DNA of 5,868 nt from Candidatus Thiodiazotropha taylori (GTDB lineage: Bacteria > Pseudomonadota > Gammaproteobacteria > Chromatiales > Chromatiaceae): the NCBI GenBank assembly GCA_019100305.1, contig JAHRHW010000293.1, forward strand, positions 1-5,868, written 5' to 3'. Both the position numbers and the translations under genes were made by a program. This document shows positions 4,616 to 5,868 of this stretch, piece after piece (within the stretch, counting starts at the first letter, position 1; each line of letters opens with the position of its first letter). The notes beneath the pieces are model-generated. The model had not been told where the DNA came from. It was given only the letters and a program-made list of their open reading frames with translations, and ran no database searches.

Positions 4616-5868
4616 ATGGCGAAGCCCCGAAAAAAAACTGTTCGTAAACAGCGCAAGCCGAAACGGGGTGTCTCATGGCGGCGCTGGCTGTGGTTGATGG
4701 TGATCACCCTGACGCTGGCCATGTTGTTGTACACCCTCTATCTGGACCGGGTGGTTCAGGCACGCTTCGAAGGTCAGCGCTGGTCTCTACCTGCCAAAGT
4801 TTATGGTCGCTCCCTTGCTCTCTACCCTGGTGCACCGGTGACTCTGGCGCATCTGGAGCAGACCCTGTTGGGACTTGGGTACCGTCAGGTCAAACATCCG
4901 GATCGGCCTGGTGAATACTCCAGCTACCGAGGCCGGGTTCTGCTGCGCACCCGGGCATTCCACTTTCCCGATATGGATCGTCCCAGCGACTATATGGAGG
5001 TCACTGTGGGCAGCCAAGGGGTCAGCTCCCTGAAGCGGGCATCGAGTGGTGAGCCGGTTGGCCACTATCGCATCGAACCCAGGCTGATCGGCAGTCTCAG
5101 CTCCGCCCATGGAGAAGATCGTATTCTGATGAGCCGGGAAGCGCTCCCTGAACTTTTGGTCAATGCACTGATCGCCGTGGAGGATCGAAATTTTTATCAC
5201 CATTTCGGTGTCGATCCGATTGCCATCGCCAGGGCCCTGTGGGCCAATCTGAGAGCCAAGCGGGTGGTGCAGGGGGGGAGTACCCTGACTCAGCAACTGG
5301 TGAAGAACTTTTTTCTCAATCCGGAGCGCAGCCTGTGGCGAAAATTCAATGAGGCGTTGATGGCGGTGATTCTCGATTGGCGATACAGCAAGGATGAGAT
5401 ACTGCAGGCCTACGCCAATGAGATCTACCTGGGACAGCAGGGTGGTCGTGCAATCCACGGCTTTGCCCTGGCCAGCCGTTTCTATTTCAACCGGCCGCTG
5501 GAGGAGCTCGACCTGCCTCGATTGGCGATGCTGGTAACGCTGGTGCGTGGACCCTCGGCCTACGATCCCAGGCGCCACCCCAAACAGGCCAAACAGCGTC
5601 GTCATCTGGTGCTGCAACTGATGCGCGATCAGGGGGTGATCGATGCCCGGCAGGCGGCCAAGGCGCAACAGGCTCCTCTGGGTGTTGAGCAGGGCAGCCT
5701 GCACAGCTCCGGCAGCCCGGCCTTCATGGATCTGGTCAAGCGCCAATTGCGTCGCGACTACAAGGAGGCGGATCTGAATGCGGGGGGGTTAAGGGTCTTT
5801 TCAACTCTCGATCCCTGGCTTCAGGAGCGCGCCGAACTGGCGCTGTCGAAGCAGCTCAAGCGGTTGGA
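4616..5868 (+). CDS. mrcB: Penicillin-binding protein 1B (bifunctional peptidoglycan glycosyltransferase/transpeptidase), 3'-truncated by window edge
   Basis: This inner-membrane enzyme polymerises lipid II into glycan strands and crosslinks them. The window holds the first 417 codons. A very basic cytoplasmic tail (1-23) precedes one membrane helix (about 25-43). Residues about 65-155 match the position of the UB2H domain of PBP1B, which binds the lipoprotein activator LpoB in E. coli. The GT51 domain follows with all hallmark motifs: E189-D-R-N-F-Y-H-H-F-G, G220-G-S-T-L-T-Q-Q-L, R242-K-F-N-E246, K259-D-E-I-L-Q-A-Y-N region and R328-R-H. E189 and E246 are 57 residues apart, the same distance as the catalytic E233 and E290 of E. 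coli PBP1B. GGLRVFSTLDP (390-400) opens the transpeptidase part; its SxxK serine lies beyond the window. An in-frame TGA at 4607 excludes any earlier start. The Shine-Dalgarno is weak (GGA at 4600-4602). The UB2H-like region argues for 1B rather than PBP1A. Confidence 0.94.
   Translation, partial: MAKPRKKTVRKQRKPKRGVSWRRWLWLMVITLTLAMLLYTLYLDRVVQARFEGQRWSLPAKVYGRSLALYPGAPVTLAHLEQTLLGLGYRQVKHPDRPGEYSSYRGRVLLRTRAFHFPDMDRPSDYMEVTVGSQGVSSLKRASSGEPVGHYRIEPRLIGSLSSAHGEDRILMSREALPELLVNALIAVEDRNFYHHFGVDPIAIARALWANLRAKRVVQGGSTLTQQLVKNFFLNPERSLWRKFNEALMAVILDWRYSKDEILQAYANEIYLGQQGGRAIHGFALASRFYFNRPLEELDLPRLAMLVTLVRGPSAYDPRRHPKQAKQRRHLVLQLMRDQGVIDARQAAKAQQAPLGVEQGSLHSSGSPAFMDLVKRQLRRDYKEADLNAGGLRVFSTLDPWLQERAELALSKQLKRL

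Noticed and set aside
4787..5746. Long open frame of 319 codons on the minus strand
   Set aside because: It lies wholly antisense to the PBP1B gene, whose plus-strand frame carries all GT51 motifs. The antisense product shows no recognisable motif and low-complexity His/Gln/Leu content typical of a shadow frame.

Overview
The window looks like chromosomal DNA of a Gram-negative gammaproteobacterium. The evidence is a class GN (Gram-negative) sortase beside its dedicated VWA target protein, a bifunctional penicillin-binding protein of the PBP1B type with a UB2H-like segment, a periplasmic diheme cytochrome of the c4 kind, and a YafK-like L,D-transpeptidase-fold protein. Coding DNA is moderately GC-rich, whereas the divergent intergenic region is AT-rich. 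The sortase pair is best known from marine and environmental proteobacteria, so a marine or sulfur-cycle gammaproteobacterium is a reasonable guess. The species cannot be read from the sequence.

Layout: (1) 1-2042, plus strand: the 3' part of a VIT/VWA sortase-target gene, overlapping by 10 bp the gene for its class GN sortase. The target ends in an LPRTAT motif, a hydrophobic helix and a short basic tail. (2) 2043-2153: a short gap with a strong hairpin and no convincing Shine-Dalgarno site. (3) 2154-3592, plus strand: a class I glutamine amidotransferase-like gene overlapping a secreted YafK-like L,D-transpeptidase-family gene. (4) 3593-3676: a short convergent gap without a clear terminator. 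(5) 3677-4360, minus strand: a secreted diheme cytochrome c4-like protein. (6) 4361-4615: an AT-rich divergent intergenic region with several dyads and weak promoter-like elements. (7) 4616 to the window end, plus strand: the first 417 codons of an mrcB-type gene, comprising cytoplasmic tail, membrane anchor, UB2H-like region and complete glycosyltransferase domain. The transpeptidase domain lies beyond the window.

Four of the six genes (target, sortase, YafK-like protein, PBP1B) act in the cell envelope. The sortase presumably cleaves and anchors the VWA protein, PBP1B polymerises peptidoglycan, and YafK-like enzymes act on peptidoglycan-linked or crosslinked material. The amidotransferase and cytochrome do not obviously belong to that theme. 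The most notable observations are the one-sortase/one-substrate pair in a Gram-negative, a perfect 12-bp inverted repeat inside the sortase coding sequence, and the long charged N-terminal extension of the cytochrome. I found no mobile element, CRISPR array, tRNA or rRNA.
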